From Scatophagus argus (lineage: Eukaryota > Chordata > Actinopteri > Scatophagidae), in NCBI RefSeq assembly GCF_020382885.2, contig NC_058496.1, forward strand, positions 11,885,501-11,949,500: DNA of 64,000 bases, in the 5' to 3' direction. Position numbers and translations under genes: made by a program. Position 1 is the first letter of the stretch. The number at the start of each line of letters is the position of its first letter. Of the stretch, positions 1 to 12,735 are shown in pieces. Under the pieces are notes generated by a model. The model was given only the letters and a program-made list of their open reading frames with translations, did no database searches and had not been told where the DNA came from.

Positions 1-1168
1 TGGAGAATATCGGTTTGTAACAAACATTTGTGCACACATCTGGATTTTTGCAGTATGTCCAAAGAATTAGGGGGATTCTGCGATTTGTCTATTTCCAGTA
101 GACTTGACACTGTGAAACATGTTCTAGCAAATTTGTTCCCTTCACATGTAGAACTATCAGGACAGATAATAGAGAGGATTTTTTTTTACCAATTTCTAAG
201 TAAATGTATTCAGACAGAGAGAGCCACATAGAGAGACATAGTGGGAATGGGTGCTGCTAGTACAATAGATCTCCTGCACAATCTCCTCCTACCAAGAAAT
301 TGTACTTGCTGCTGTATATCAGCTAAACCAGCAAATGTCACCTGCTTGTCAATATTATAGCCTGATAGTGCATCAGATACACAGTGTTTACATGGTAAAT
401 GTTTTTATGATGATCTTTATCAAACCAGGACTGTAGGATATGCTGATATAGTCATATGTTTCCTGATATCTTCTCCATGACAAAACCTGTTTATTAGCTC
501 TCGTCATGTGTACAGATTGATTATCAAAATGTTTTTAGCTATATAATTTGGATATGGTGTTTCACTATGCACCCTATTATGGAACACCAGGTCTACTGGT
601 GGTTGGTCTGTCCTCTTATGCAGGACTGAGTGTTCCTCAAAGGATAAACCATTTTCATTGTATACACTCCATGACTTTTCCTCCCTCTTTCCTTGCACAC
701 CCCTCAGGCCAATTTGTGATCTGTTTACACAAAATAACTTGTAATCTTATTTGGCAAATGGCCATGAAATTTGATGATATGCCTTTTTTAATTTTGTTTA
801 GCATAACTGCCAAAAATCAAGCATGCCAAAAATGCTGTTCATTTTATTGAACATGTCATTTTATCTTTTTGTTTTATTAGCTTTAAACCAGTGATTTGAT
901 TTTGAAAAATGACTGCTGTAAGAACAGATAAAAGAATATTGCAGTAATGCTGTAAGGTGACCTCTGCTATATACTGTAGATTTTTAAAATTCAATGTCTT
1001 ACAGGACTCACTCTGTAGTTTCTTTGATTAACTATAATTATCAATTCATTAGTCTACACATGATCAAGTGCATTCACAGCCATTACTTAATTTGTTATGT
1101 TCAGTGATAGAAATAGCTTAAAGTGTTTTCGTCCTGTTCAAACTGAACTTTTGCCCTCTTCCTGCCAG
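1..1168 (+). other. ghr intron sequence
   Basis: No exon was recognised before the acceptor at 1167-1168. The stretch is AT-rich, with no fibronectin-like reading frame. It is read as the intron preceding the exon equivalent to mammalian exon 6. Confidence 0.7.
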
Positions 1169-4100
1169 TGCGTCCTGACCCACCAGTGTCTCTAAACTGG
1201 ACTCTGCTGAATATAAGTCCCTCTGGGCTAAGTTATGATGTCATGGTCAACTGGGAGCCTCCGCCCTCTGCAGACATCGAGGCAGGCTGGATGCGTATTG
1301 AGTACGAGATCCAGTACAGAGAAAGAAATACCACAAAGTGGGAAGCAGTAAGTCTCTTGTACTTGCTCTTACGTTTTCTCTCTTCGACCTTTGCTTCTGT
1401 GCACATGTTGTTTTGTGTCCTGACACATGTAAACATACACCTTAAAACTTCTCAACATGCCTCTGTGCAGTCACACAAGCTCATACAAATACAAACACTC
1501 ATGCTCCCTCTTTAAAGTAAATTGTAGGTAGGTCATACAGGCACGGTTTCGTGTTTCCTCCCCCCCTCCGGACACTTGCTGCTAAAATGCAGTGTAGCTT
1601 TGTTGGCAAGGCGGTGGAAGCCAGACCAAGGCCCTCTGGGAAAACACAGCCTCTCTGAAGGAAGTGAAGGGAGGGATCTGTAGGTCGGAGGCCATGGGAC
1701 ATTGAACAGGCTTATATTCATTACTGCTTGCCTAGCCAGCCAGTCTGCAGGATTTGAAACAGTTGTAGAACCCTTCATTATAACAGTATGTCCTCTGTCT
1801 GATGGATCTGAAATGCTTTGACAGTTGCACCTTTGGAAAAGTCATACAGATACCAGAAATAATCACTGAACTCCTGACACCCTGATTAGCTACAGACAGC
1901 TTCAGCTGGAGCTCCTCCTGTCGAAATTAAAAAAACATTTTCTTTTTGCTTTTTTTTTCTTATTTTATTAAAGTTCCTTCTCTGTGGTTCTGTCCTATCT
2001 CTCTTTTCTATGTGTTTCTGTATGTCAGTTATCGACGCAGCCTCAGACCCAGCAGACAATCTACGGCCTGCGCATAGGAACGGAGTACGAAGCGCACATC
2101 CGCTGCAGGATGCAGGCCTTCACAAAGTTTGGAGAGTTCAGTGACTCCGTCTTCATTCAAGTGACTGAGATTCCCAGCAAAGGTAAGATCATGGTGGGCC
2201 ATGAATGAAGCTGTCCATCTTTTGGTTAGATGCAAAGAATAAATATGACTATCCTGCTACTTTAAGGTCGGACAGATGGGGTGAAGTCTGGAAAAATTAT
2301 AGTAGAGGTGACAGCAATGACGATGATTGGTTCTTTTTCATGTTGTTTTTAGAGTCTTCTTTCCCGCTCAGACTGGTTCTTGTTTTTGGGGTTGTGGGCA
2401 TCCTCATAGTCATCACGCTAATTGTCATCTCCCAGCAGCACAGGTAGGAATGGACTCTCTCACTCTGTCATGCATGTACACCAACAGCATCCAAAGTACA
2501 CTTCAGCCTCTTCTGAACTAACAATGACACACATGTACTCACAACTGGGAACAGATTATTTTCATCATGTCTTCCCTGCTGTTACAGATTAATGATGATT
2601 CTGTTGCCACCGGTTCCTGCACCCAAAATTAAAGGCATCGATCCAGAGCTGCTAAAGGTACATTTATGTCTCTCTTGTTATCCTACCATGTCTGTAGTTT
2701 TTCCTATGTAAACATACATACTAGATACTGTACTTACACATTGGGGCATGCCTGGCCATGGCTTGTTACAGATGTGTTGTCATTGGTGTATAAGTTGGCT
2801 GATATTTAAGAAGAAATTGCGGTACTCAATAAGCAAAAGATGCTGCATGCTTACTTCAAAACGGTGGCAGCATTACATAGTTAATCCAAGTTTAATTGTA
2901 AAATGCCCTACTACTGCATATCTGCATCCATATTTTTTAATAAGTAATTGTTACTGGATTCATGTTATCTATTTATTTTCCAAAACAAATAGGAGCTTAT
3001 GTATTGTCATATTTACTCTCATAAATCTCATATTAGTCAGCCTCTAATACATACATGTATACTATATTCTATTGTATTGAACAAAGAGTAAAACTGTAAC
3101 CATCAATAATTCACAGAAGCCAACACGTGGTACTGGGCATTGTTTATCCGCTAAAGTGATTATGTAAAGTGTTGTGTAACCACATTTTTTAAAATGACAT
3201 TTCCATTGTAATTTTGATCAAAAACAGACACTGCTGGACGTCAGTGTGGTTCAGCTGGCGGAAACATTGCAGGTCACGTAATCATCACATAACCCACTGT
3301 CCCCCAAACACGCAGCCTGTTTGTCATTTGTGCCAGCTATCAAAATAAAAGCAAAAATGTCCATAAATAATTTGAAAGCAAATAGGCACTCTTATTTTAT
3401 GTAAGTAAACAAGGATGGGAGCACCACTGAGGGATAATAAGAAGTGAAGAGGGTCTTGGTAGTATTGTAGGTGTATTGTTGCCAGATGATGTGGGATGCA
3501 TTTAACAGGCAGTCTGTTTGCTCTTTACAAAACAACCTCACCCGCGGATCTCAGAGAAAAAAACATCTCTGGACCGGAATAAATATAATAATAATGCTGC
3601 TGCTGCTTCATGCTCAGAAAATGGTGAAATACAAAGTGCGTTGGGTTTGTAGCTCCAGTTTACATGTTAGTCACAATGCTGTACAGAGAATAGGAAAAGG
3701 TAAGCCTTACTTATTATTATGACTTTCTGCAGTCTGATTACCATATTCACTTACATAAAAATTTGTGCACATGCAGAAGGGGAAACTGGATGAGTTTAAT
3801 CTAATCCTGAGTGGTGGAGGAATGGGTGGCCTGCCAACTTATACGCCAGATTTCTACCAAGATGAACCATGGGTGGAGTTCATCGAGGTGGATGCCGAGG
3901 ATGCAGATGCTGTAGAGAAAGAGGACAACCAGCGCTCAGACACCCAGAGGCTTCTGGGTCAGCCCCGACGCGTTAGTCACCACGTGAATATGGGGTGCAC
4001 CAATGCCATCAGGTACTGCACAGATATTTGTGTAAAACAGTGTGTTTATTCTGCCCGAACACTCTACAAATGTGATTACCTGTTTTTTTTTTTTTTAATT

Positions 4101-4919
4101 ATTATTATTTTATATTTATTTTTTATTATTTTTTCCCTCTCCACCAGCTTCCCTAATGATGACTCAGGCCAAGCCACCTGTTATGACCCAGATGTGCCCG
4201 ACCAAGACACCCTGATGCTGATGGCCACACTGCTGCCAGGCCAACCTGAGGACAGAGAAGCCTCCTTCGATAATGTAGAAAGAGGTCCAACCCCAGAGAC
4301 ATGCGAGAGGCCCCTCATCCAAACCCAAACTGAAGGGCCCCAGACTTGGGTCAACACAGACTTCTATGCCCAGGTCAGCAACGTGATGCCCTCTGGAGGA
4401 GTGGTGCTGTCTCCTGGTCAGCAACTGAGAATCCAGGAGAGCACTTCAGCCACAGAGGATGAAACACAAAAGAAGGCAAACGAGCACAAAGGCAGCAAGG
4501 AGATGAAGGAGGATAAAAAGCAGAAGGAGTTGCAGTTTCATTTACTAGTAATGGATCCTGAAGGAAACGGCTACACCACGGAGAGCAACACCCAGCAGAT
4601 CAGCACTCCCCCTAGCTCCCGCATGCCTGGAGAGGGATATCACACCATACACCCTCAGCCAGAGGAGACCAAACCTGCAGCCACAGCAGAGGATAGTCTG
4701 TCACCTTACATTCTTCCTGACTCTCCACAGTCCCAGTTCTTTGCCCCTGTTGCAGACTACACAGTGGTACAGGAGGTGGGCAGTCAGCACAGTCTGCTCC
4801 TCAACCCGCCTCCCCATCAGTCTCCCCCTCCCTGCCTACCACAGCATCCCCTCAAGGCCCTTCCTGCTATGCCTGTAGGTTACATCACCCCAGACCTTCT
4901 GGGGAACCTCTCACCGTGA
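1169..4919 (+). CDS. ghr: growth hormone receptor, 3' part (partial, 5' exons outside window)
   Basis: Single-pass class I cytokine receptor that signals through JAK2/STAT5. Coding exons: 1169-1347, 2029-2182, 2353-2443, 2588-2657, 3777-4012, 4148-4919; all introns are GT-AG and the phases join without a stop. The 179, 91 and 70 nt exons match mammalian GHR exons 6, 8 and 9 as I remember them. The first two encode the membrane-proximal fibronectin III domain with FGEFSDS, the GHR counterpart of WSXWS. The third holds a hydrophobic membrane span ending in SQQHR. The fourth carries the proline-rich Box 1 ([11 protein letters not shown]), the JAK2 site. The next carries the WVEFIEVD Box 2-like motif. 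The last exon holds tail tyrosines, including YTVVQEV and GYITPDLL, and ends in GNLSP. The tail is split by an extra intron absent from mammals, which I believe is typical of the teleost GHR1 copy; the a/b assignment is not certain. Confidence 0.95.
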
Positions 4920-7900
4920 AATGACAGTGCCATTAGGCCTTTAGGTGTAGAGATGATTGACAAGGAAGTCACCTGCATTCGCAGAAGCTTCTTTCTACCT
5001 GATTCCTGCTGGAAACCATATAATTTTCAGCACACAGTGTAGGTGAGCACATACAGGTGTTTGTTTTGAAAGGATGCTAAAAGGGAGACATGAGAAGCTA
5101 CAAGCTGTATTCTTGACTCTTTTACATCTGCTCCATCTATTGATTTGATGCAGCGGCAGCCAAATGTAAACAAACCAAATGCACAGTTTCCTCTATTTGC
5201 TCACATCCATGCACAACACACACACACACAGTTAACAGGCTGAGACTGTGATTGTAATGAGTGCAAAAGCATTAGCTCACTTCTTAACTGCCTCGGGTCG
5301 CATTACACCAGTCGCTAGCTGTGTTTGCGAGCAATGACAATGTTGTCTTAATCTTACAGAGAGATGTCAGCGTGTGATAGATTGGGAGAAGACAAGCACA
5401 TTCTAGTCATGTATTTCACGCCACATGGAGAAGAAGTGATTGCTGTTGTTGGTACCTCTTGCTGGCAGAGGTGTTTTGCCGCCCAATTGTGGCTTATTTT
5501 ATATTCTAAAATTTCTTATGTCATCATGTCATCTTCTTAGTACTTCAATAGAAATATATTTTTTTATACAAAAAGGCATTAGCTTAAAGAAAAACCCACC
5601 ATGAGATACAGTTGAAAACACAACTATGCAGTTTTACCTCACATTCCTGGCTTCATTTTGTTTAATGGTACGCTGTTCATATTTTCATGAATAAGTGGCC
5701 AAATGTAGATGATATGATGTCACACTAGAGTTTAATAGAAGAAATACTTTCAGCAAATGTTAAAAACATCCAGCAGGCTATGAATGTACACACAGAGACA
5801 TGAGTATTCGGGACAAAATGTCACCATCCTCTCATTGAATAATAGTACCATTTTATCTCTTTCCTTCTGTGGGGGATACTGAATGGCATTCTTGGAAATG
5901 AAGGAAATCACAAACTGAAGGAGAAGTAGAGGTGACAAATTCAATATTTGTTTCAATTTCAATATTTCTTCCTAAACTAATTCCCAGAATGCAGTGCAGA
6001 TTGCCGGCTGATTCTACGTGTCCCAGCAGCATGAACTGAGTTGATTTATTGTCATTTTATTCTGACATGCGTACTGAACATGTCAGTTCTTGTAGCAAGA
6101 GGAAGGACGTATTCAGATTCATTTATTCATTGCTCAGTAACAACAGTGTAGTGTAGTACACTGAGCACCCCCAAGTGCCTTGCTCATGGGCATGATGATA
6201 AAGTCGTTTAGCAGAGGGGAAGGGACATGGACACACACACACGCACACACACCCAGCACACATCCAGCATTTCATCCTGCAGCCAAGTCGCAGCCAGCGC
6301 TCACTCATAACCTGTCACTTTAATGGAAACCTCTTAGGAGTCATCTTTCAAATCTGGAGTTGTATTCTTCTCATGTTGCGTTGTTATTGCAGGGACAGCA
6401 ACTGGAATAAGTTGAAAGACTGTGAAAGTGTGTAATAGCTGTAATTAGCTAACATTTTATACTTATTATCTGCCAAGTATACCATGTTAACAAGCTGTGC
6501 CTATGATAGTGTTATTGGCTTGCCATTTCTGTGCTAAAATATAATTATGATTTTTGCATTGCTATGTACAGCTAAGTACAGCTATGTATTGGCGAATTGG
6601 TGTAAAGCCTTTGTGCGTAGATTCACTACTAAAAACATTAACCTGCATGCACATGAACACACACACACACACATTTCTGAGGCCACTAAACCCAAATTTG
6701 TTCATTTCAGATAATGCTTGTAAAGCTTATCACAATTTCCAGGTCAAATGTTTTGATTATGATTAGGTGCTGAAAGACTTTACATGACTTCCAAGTTCTA
6801 GTTTGATAGAGCAGTAAATTCATAGCTAGAAATTAGTATTTTTCAGAAAATCTGAATCCGATAAGACATGGACTCCTAGTTACTTTGCTTTTAATAACCA
6901 AATTCAAGTTGTTATGTAGGCAGAATCTGTTGCTCACTCACATTACAGTGGAAAATTACCCTCGGTTATTTGACAGTCTAATCAGTAATCCATGTAATAA
7001 TGGTCTTTGTGGGTGAGAGGATAGCAGAGTTTTCATCCCATTAATTCTACAACCACAAAAGCTTTGACAATGTGTCTGTGACACTCACAGCAGCATAGCA
7101 TACTGCATTAAAGAAGCAAACTAAGCTTAGTTCAATATAGAGCATGCAATGAGTGTGGATTTGTTATACAACATAATGAATTTCATTTCAACAAGCCCAT
7201 GAATGAGTCAGAAGCATTGCTAGTATAAACATCAAGGCAGCCTTCAAATAGTCACACCACACCTTAAACAAAACATACACAACTTCACAGTGTTTAGGAG
7301 ATTTGGAATCATGTTGTTCAGGAATCATCCTTGAGATAAGCAGGCCAATGACACAGTAAGAATAGGTCTCTTGTATCAGACAATCTCATAATGAAGAGAA
7401 ACAAAGCAAGAGCCATGAACTGACAATTTTTTAATGTGAATATGGTAGATATGTGCCATTTATCTCTTTGTGTGTCTTTCTTTTTTTGAATAAAGCTCAG
7501 TGTTCTGTTGTTGTTGCCTAGTGCTGATGATACCAGCAAGTCAATGCTGTTGCAGAAAAGTCTTAATATATTTACTAGTGCCGTAAAATTGCGAGTATGT
7601 ATTTTTTTATTTCACTAATCACAACGTATTGCTGCTCAGTACATGTATTTTCCCTGCGTTCGGCCTTACTGTGGTGGGATGGGGTCATTCAAGCGAGTAC
7701 AAAGACCACTATTGTGTTCATGTATAAATGTTTGTGAAAACGTTCAAATTGGATGGCATTCGACAATGTTCTGCATAAGAGGGATTGGATTATTTGTCTG
7801 ATTTATCTGTACAGCCGTCTGGAACAGTAGGACTGGTTGTGCCCCAGAGTCGAGGCAGTCATCTCGTGATGCATTCACAGTGTTTACGTCCATCCAAAGA

Positions 7901-9330
7901 TCCCCAGAAGGCTTTCTGCATATATGAAGGAAGATCAGATTATGGAGAGAAGCACTGGCAAGGTTCTGTTTGTACCATGGTGATTGTGAACGTGTGCAAA
8001 CTGGAATATGCAATGGAATTATTATGATATTGAGGAAAAGTTAGAAAAACAAAAAAAAGTTCAATCACTGAAAGTGTTTTTTTAAAGGGTTACAGTGAGA
8101 AAGCTAAATTGGGAGGTGCTTTTTTTGTTCAATCTTACCAGCTTACTGTACAGGTGTTTACTACATTGTTTCTGCAGTTTTTCTTTTTCCTTTTTTAGCC
8201 AGTTCACAGTGAGCTCATTTTTAATGTAGTGTAATGTAGTTTGCAACTGTTGTTTCAAGCTTATAAATGTTACGGACACTTTAGAGCAAGCACTTTGTAC
8301 ACATATATATCTGATGTTTAGCATTCAGATTTTCTATTTTGGACTAAATCAAGTCTATGAATTGCCTGTTATTACAGAACATAGAACGTGTTTTTTATTC
8401 AGCACAATAACCAGACAATGAGGATCCTTCTCTATCAATAAGCTTCAGTTTTGTTCTACAGAGTTTATGTTTGTCAGACATATTTTACTCTACCAGATTG
8501 ATAGGATGATGTACTGTAATGGAGTATTTAATGTGTGCTACAAGATTTATGGATAGATAGAGCATATAGATATAGTTTTTATGAAGTCATATCAAAATAT
8601 AGGCAGAGTGAAATAGTTATACTGTAACTCAACACTCTTTTTCTCCCACTATGTGATTTCAGAATTTCATTATTGAAAAGTACATTTCAATGGGCTACAG
8701 TGTTTTATAAAGATGTATTATGGCCTCCAGGTTTCTTGATGTTGTGTCGGTTCAAGGGTGGCTTTTGTCGCTCTGTTCAGCCTGAAAGTAATCTTGAGTG
8801 TTGGAATTTGTGCTGGTTGCAGCTCTTTATCAAACAAAGAGCATTCAACCAGACATTTCTTCAGCTTGTTTGGGAAATAGTTTAATTCTTGACTTGAGTA
8901 AAGTCACACCCTCTTTTTTTATGGCTAAGTTCAGTGGCTCCACTTTGAATTTCTATTCACACGTTATTTGTCTGCTTTGAGCCCTCAGATCAACCCACAG
9001 CCTTATCTGACAGCAGATATAAAACAGTAAAAATAATCCATAACGTCAGCAGCTGCACTGCAGATGTAAGTGAGGAAAGACACATCGCCATAATTTATTT
9101 AACTATTTGTCCTGACTTTGCTACATTTTTTTCGTGCCTCAATCATAACTTTGGATCCTCTTGAACTTGGAGCCGCTGTCCTTGTCTGTTGGCTGCTGTT
9201 TTACTCAAGGCCAAGAACTGTGGTGACCTTTGATGGGTTGATGTTGTTGTCTTACCCAGATGAGCCTTTCTGGTGTTGTATGTGTGATCAATAAGCTCTC
9301 AACAAGTTACACAATAAATGTATATACAGC
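4920..9330 (+). other. ghr: probable ghr 3' UTR / 3' flank
   Basis: There is no convincing reading frame in this 4.4 kb. It holds CA repeats near 5216-5230, 6231-6252 and 6657-6673. A canonical AATAAA at 9313-9318, followed by a GT-rich tract, is the best poly(A) site downstream of the ghr stop. A single 3' UTR of this length is possible but unproven; other AATAAA hexamers occur earlier, for example near 7490. Confidence 0.45.
9313..9318 (+). terminator. poly(A) signal, candidate for ghr
   Basis: AATAAA followed about 25 nt later by tcttgtctgtgtgtgtttg, the usual downstream GU-rich element. It lies 4.4 kb after the ghr stop, so assignment to ghr is an inference. Confidence 0.45.
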
Positions 9331-9374
9331 ATCTCAATCATCTTGTCTGTGTGTGTTTGTTTTAATCATCATGA

Positions 9375-9990
9375 ATTCAATTCAGTTCAGTTTATTAAAT
9401 CAGTGTTTTCTCATGACACTTTCCAATTAGAGCAAGTCTAGAGCAAACTCTTAAATTTAGTCTTTAGTAAAGAGAGACCCAACAAAACCCCCATGAACAA
9501 CCACTTGGCGACAGTGGCGAGGAAAAACTTCCTTTTAGAAGGCAGAAACCTCAGATCAGACCCCAGCTCTATGAGGACAGCCATCTCCCTCGACCGGTTG
9601 GGTTGTGAGAGAGACGGGTGGGTGGCACAGACAGAGACGCATAGCAACAGCAACAATAACAGAGTATTGGAATGATAACCTGATAAAACCTGATATTAAC
9701 AGTAATGATAATGATAGCAGTAATAATAATAATGATGCAGAAATATGACTCAGTTAGTGACCTGCATTAATGGGACATGAATGGGTACAGAAGGAGAATT
9801 AGAGGAGGAGAGAGAAGCTCAGTGCATCATGGGAGATGCCCTGGCAGTCTTAGCCTATTGCAGCATAACTAGGCGCCAGCCTAAGCCAGCCCTAACCATA
9901 AGCCTTACCAAAGAGGAAAGTTTTAATTCTACTCTTAAACAGAGAGAGGGTGTCAGCAGAAGCAGCCCGAAAGATGACCCGAAGATGATT
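9375..9990 (+). mobile_element. teleost interspersed repeat (non-autonomous, SINE-like)
   Basis: The block contains cacttggcgacagtggcgag, aaaaacttccttttagaagg and ctcgaccggttgggttgtga, followed by an AT-rich spacer and the tail ggcgccagcctaagccagcc with a motif of the type gaggaaagttttaattctac. I recognise this as a dispersed teleost repeat, often found in percomorph introns, and not as a gene. Short ORFs in it are artefacts. Boundaries are approximate. Confidence 0.75.
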
Positions 9991-11904
9991 AAAAAAATAA
10001 AGAAAGAAATAAAAAAAAAAGAAAACATTTCACTCATTTTAATTCTTATATTTTCAAAAATTTTCCTGTAAATCTAAAACCTCTTTCCTAACTGTGTATA
10101 GTTTAAATTGGACTCATTAGGACCCAATGTAATTTAATTATCTGATGTTGTGTCAGAGATGCAAACGTAAATTAAACAAATTACATTTCACCGAGTTATC
10201 AAGATCTTGTGACAGGTTATAATCTCAGTCCCATTTGAAAGATAACTCAACAAATTCTGTTCACAAGACCTCAGATGGATTTGTGCATGAGTGTCTGAGA
10301 GAGGGGAAAATAAGAATTATGTGGTGGTTGTAGGGTGGAGAGTGTGTACTTTGTGTTTGTGAACTACACAGAAGCACTTTGTGGTGTGTGTGTGTGTGTG
10401 AATGAGTTCACAGGTGTGTGGTTCTCTCTGTTTCTCTAGCTCTCTGCTGCACTAAGCGGAGAGGAAAAGGCTCCAGAAACAGTCGTGCATTGTGGAGAAA
10501 GCATATCGGACAATTAAGACAGAGGCTGTGTATTGCGCTGCTCTGTGTGGGGCTGATTGAATCAGAGAGACAGCCACTCACAGCTCTTCGTCTCAGGACA
10601 TTGCAGGTAATTACCCATAAGTCACTGTTCCCCTGTATTGGATCTTCAGCCCAATTACGCCCACACAAGCAGTCCACCTCGGCCTAATTTATTACCTCTG
10701 GTTGCTTGTTGACCTTTTCAGGCACACAGTCCGACAGGCAATTCAGATACATTACACTGAGCAGAGGGTGTTGCGCTTTCAGCCTTGAAGACAATTTCTC
10801 AGGCGTTCAACAGGCGTTGACATCACTATGTAAGTGTAAGCATAGAAAAGATGAGCTCTAGGTGCTTCTTTCAGTGATGGTTCCTTTGTTAATATCACAT
10901 GCATCACAGTCATTCTAAATAAAGGCAGAAACTAGAATGAATAGAATTAAAGCTATTCCTTATTGTGTTTTCTGTAACTCTGCAGTCTATCATGAGCATA
11001 ACCAACACAAAAAGCATATCATCAATCTACAGTTTGTGCATGCATATATGTCACAAACCAGCTGTATGGTTGAGGAACAAAAGCATAATCTACAATTCAC
11101 CAAATAGGATGGATTTTGTTTTGTCCATGTTGAAATGAGTTCCACTAAAGTGAAAGCGTTTTCTGAAATGACTGGAGCTCGCTTTTGTCCCTTTCACTCC
11201 TGGACATGTGATGCAGGCCTATGTGTTGCTCATGTGCTTGCAAAATCAGGAAAGCCCAAACCAGTGGAGCTGAAATTGTTTTTACATGTGTGACAGGGAA
11301 AAAAGACGGAAAGACGGCTAATACGCGGACACCTGAAAAAATGAATCAGAATAAACAAGCGACTTTAGTTGATCATTTGAAGTGAAGAGGCACTCTATTT
11401 AGGCTCATTTGGGCGGAGTTCTCAAAGTGCTAAGCCAGTATGAGGTCAGTGGGGAGGACATGCTCTATCAGTAAACTCACCAGTGAGCTATTGAGACTGT
11501 GGTGGTGTTTTATTGTGTAGACTTCCATCGCCCTCTGCTGACAACACGCTGTACATAAATTTACTCCAGAACACGTTGGTGAAAACCACTTAACAACATA
11601 CAGGCCATACAGAAATAAGATCTGTGTATTGTTGAACGTAAATGACCTGGTGCAGATCACAAATATCATTCTTTTGAAAGGATTCTGAGTAAGTCACATG
11701 CATCCGTCCTATCAGGCACGTGCAGACTAGTTGCCAAATGCCACCAAGAGTCCCGCCCCTCGGACATACAATCCACAGCAGACCCCACAATTCCTCTGAC
11801 ACAGCACAGACAGTCAGTATGCTTAAATGTACTGTACACATTCACAGTCAGCCTTTATGTTTTGAAATAGACAAGAACACACACACATACACAGAGCAAA
11901 CTAA
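9991..11904. other. intergenic between ghr and selenop
   Basis: No coding exon was recognised. In mammals CCDC152 lies between GHR and SELENOP; no coiled-coil exon is visible here. A non-repetitive block at about 10400-10790 looks like a possible conserved regulatory element (see findings). A short GT repeat lies at 10382-10400. Confidence 0.5.
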
Positions 11905-11924
11905 AAAAAAGCAACCCAACCATC

Positions 11925-11930
11925 TTTATT
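11925..11930 (-). terminator. selenop: poly(A) signal of selenop
   Basis: AATAAA on the minus strand, about 1.15 kb after the selenop stop and beyond the SECIS element. It implies a 3' UTR from 13084 to about 11905. Confidence 0.7.
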
Positions 11931-12429
11931 CAACTCTCACTTTTCATGTTTGACAATCTTAATACAGTTCTCTGTGCAAGCATCGGGTTTTCAGGGTGAC
12001 TGTCATGTTTCCACAGATGCCATCATTAAGTACAGAGTGTATTCAGCAGTCATTCATTGCTTCGCTCTTCTATTCCTCCTTGACCTTTACTAAACACTAT
12101 ACCCTTTTTTGTGAGTAAGCCTTGTATAAATGTGTGCAATTTGCAATCTACATAAGAAATCCAGTGAATGCAAAGAATAGAAACCGATACTTGTAAGTCA
12201 AGTACTCAACATTCAAAAAGTGTATGTTTGTGGTAAAAGATACAACTGATCTACGTTTAAGCATGTGGAATCAACAAAACAAAAAAGAAAGTCATTCGCG
12301 GTAATAACGCTGTTATATGTGCTCAAGAATGATGATGAGTAGCACGCTCTAAAGACAAACACAGCACTGGTATAAAATTTTCTTTGCTTTTAAATGTATT
12401 TTAAAACTTATACTCCAGTGCTTTAAGGT

Positions 12430-12467
12430 CCCCCCCCCCCCCCCAAAAAAAAAAAAAAAAAAAAAAA
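12430..12467. repeat. poly-C / poly-A tract in the selenop 3' UTR
   Basis: Fifteen C followed by 23 A on the plus strand, which is U23 followed by G15 in the selenop mRNA, between the SECIS element and the poly(A) signal. Length may be affected by sequencing error. Confidence 0.9.
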
Positions 12468-12664
12468 GATTTCTGGCAGTTGCCTAATTCACAGAATCGG
12501 ATGTGCTGTAATAGTATTGTCTTTTATGCTTCCTTGGTCATTTGTTTTCTTGTGCAGTATTTGCACATTTAATGTGTTTTTTTTCTTTTCCTTCAAATAT
12601 CCTCTGATGTTGAACTTTGAAAGGTTTTAAGTGTGTATCATGTTCCTGAACTGCCCTCTCCTCT

Positions 12665-12735
12665 CTCTCCTGCCTGACTTCAAACAGACGCCACTAGGGC
12701 ATAGTTTCCGCATCTGGTTTCATTGTGGATGGAGA
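12665..12735 (-). promoter_or_regulatory. selenop: SECIS element (form 2-like) in the selenop 3' UTR
   Basis: On the mRNA strand AUGA lies at 12723-12720, followed by 12 nt, then AAA at 12707-12705, and UGA at 12682-12680. The helix AACCAGATGC / GCGTCTGTTT pairs in nine of ten positions, counting one G-U. After the AAA bulge ACTA-TGCCC-TAGT can form the mini-stem of a form 2 SECIS. It lies about 360 nt after the stop codon. It would recruit SECISBP2 and direct Sec insertion at the upstream UGA codons. Confidence 0.85.

Noticed and set aside
3765-4919. A single 384-codon ORF as one ghr exon
   Set aside because: It starts in the intron before the acceptor at 3776 and reads through an intron with proper GT-AG ends (4013-4147). 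The family alignment resumes on each side.
9493-10071. Short ORFs with LATVARKNFLLEGRN
   Set aside because: They lie inside a dispersed teleost repeat often mis-annotated as protein.
11965-12035. Second SECIS of selenop
   Set aside because: AUGA, 12 nt spacing and AAA are present, but the 3' GA of the quartet is missing and the helix is poor.
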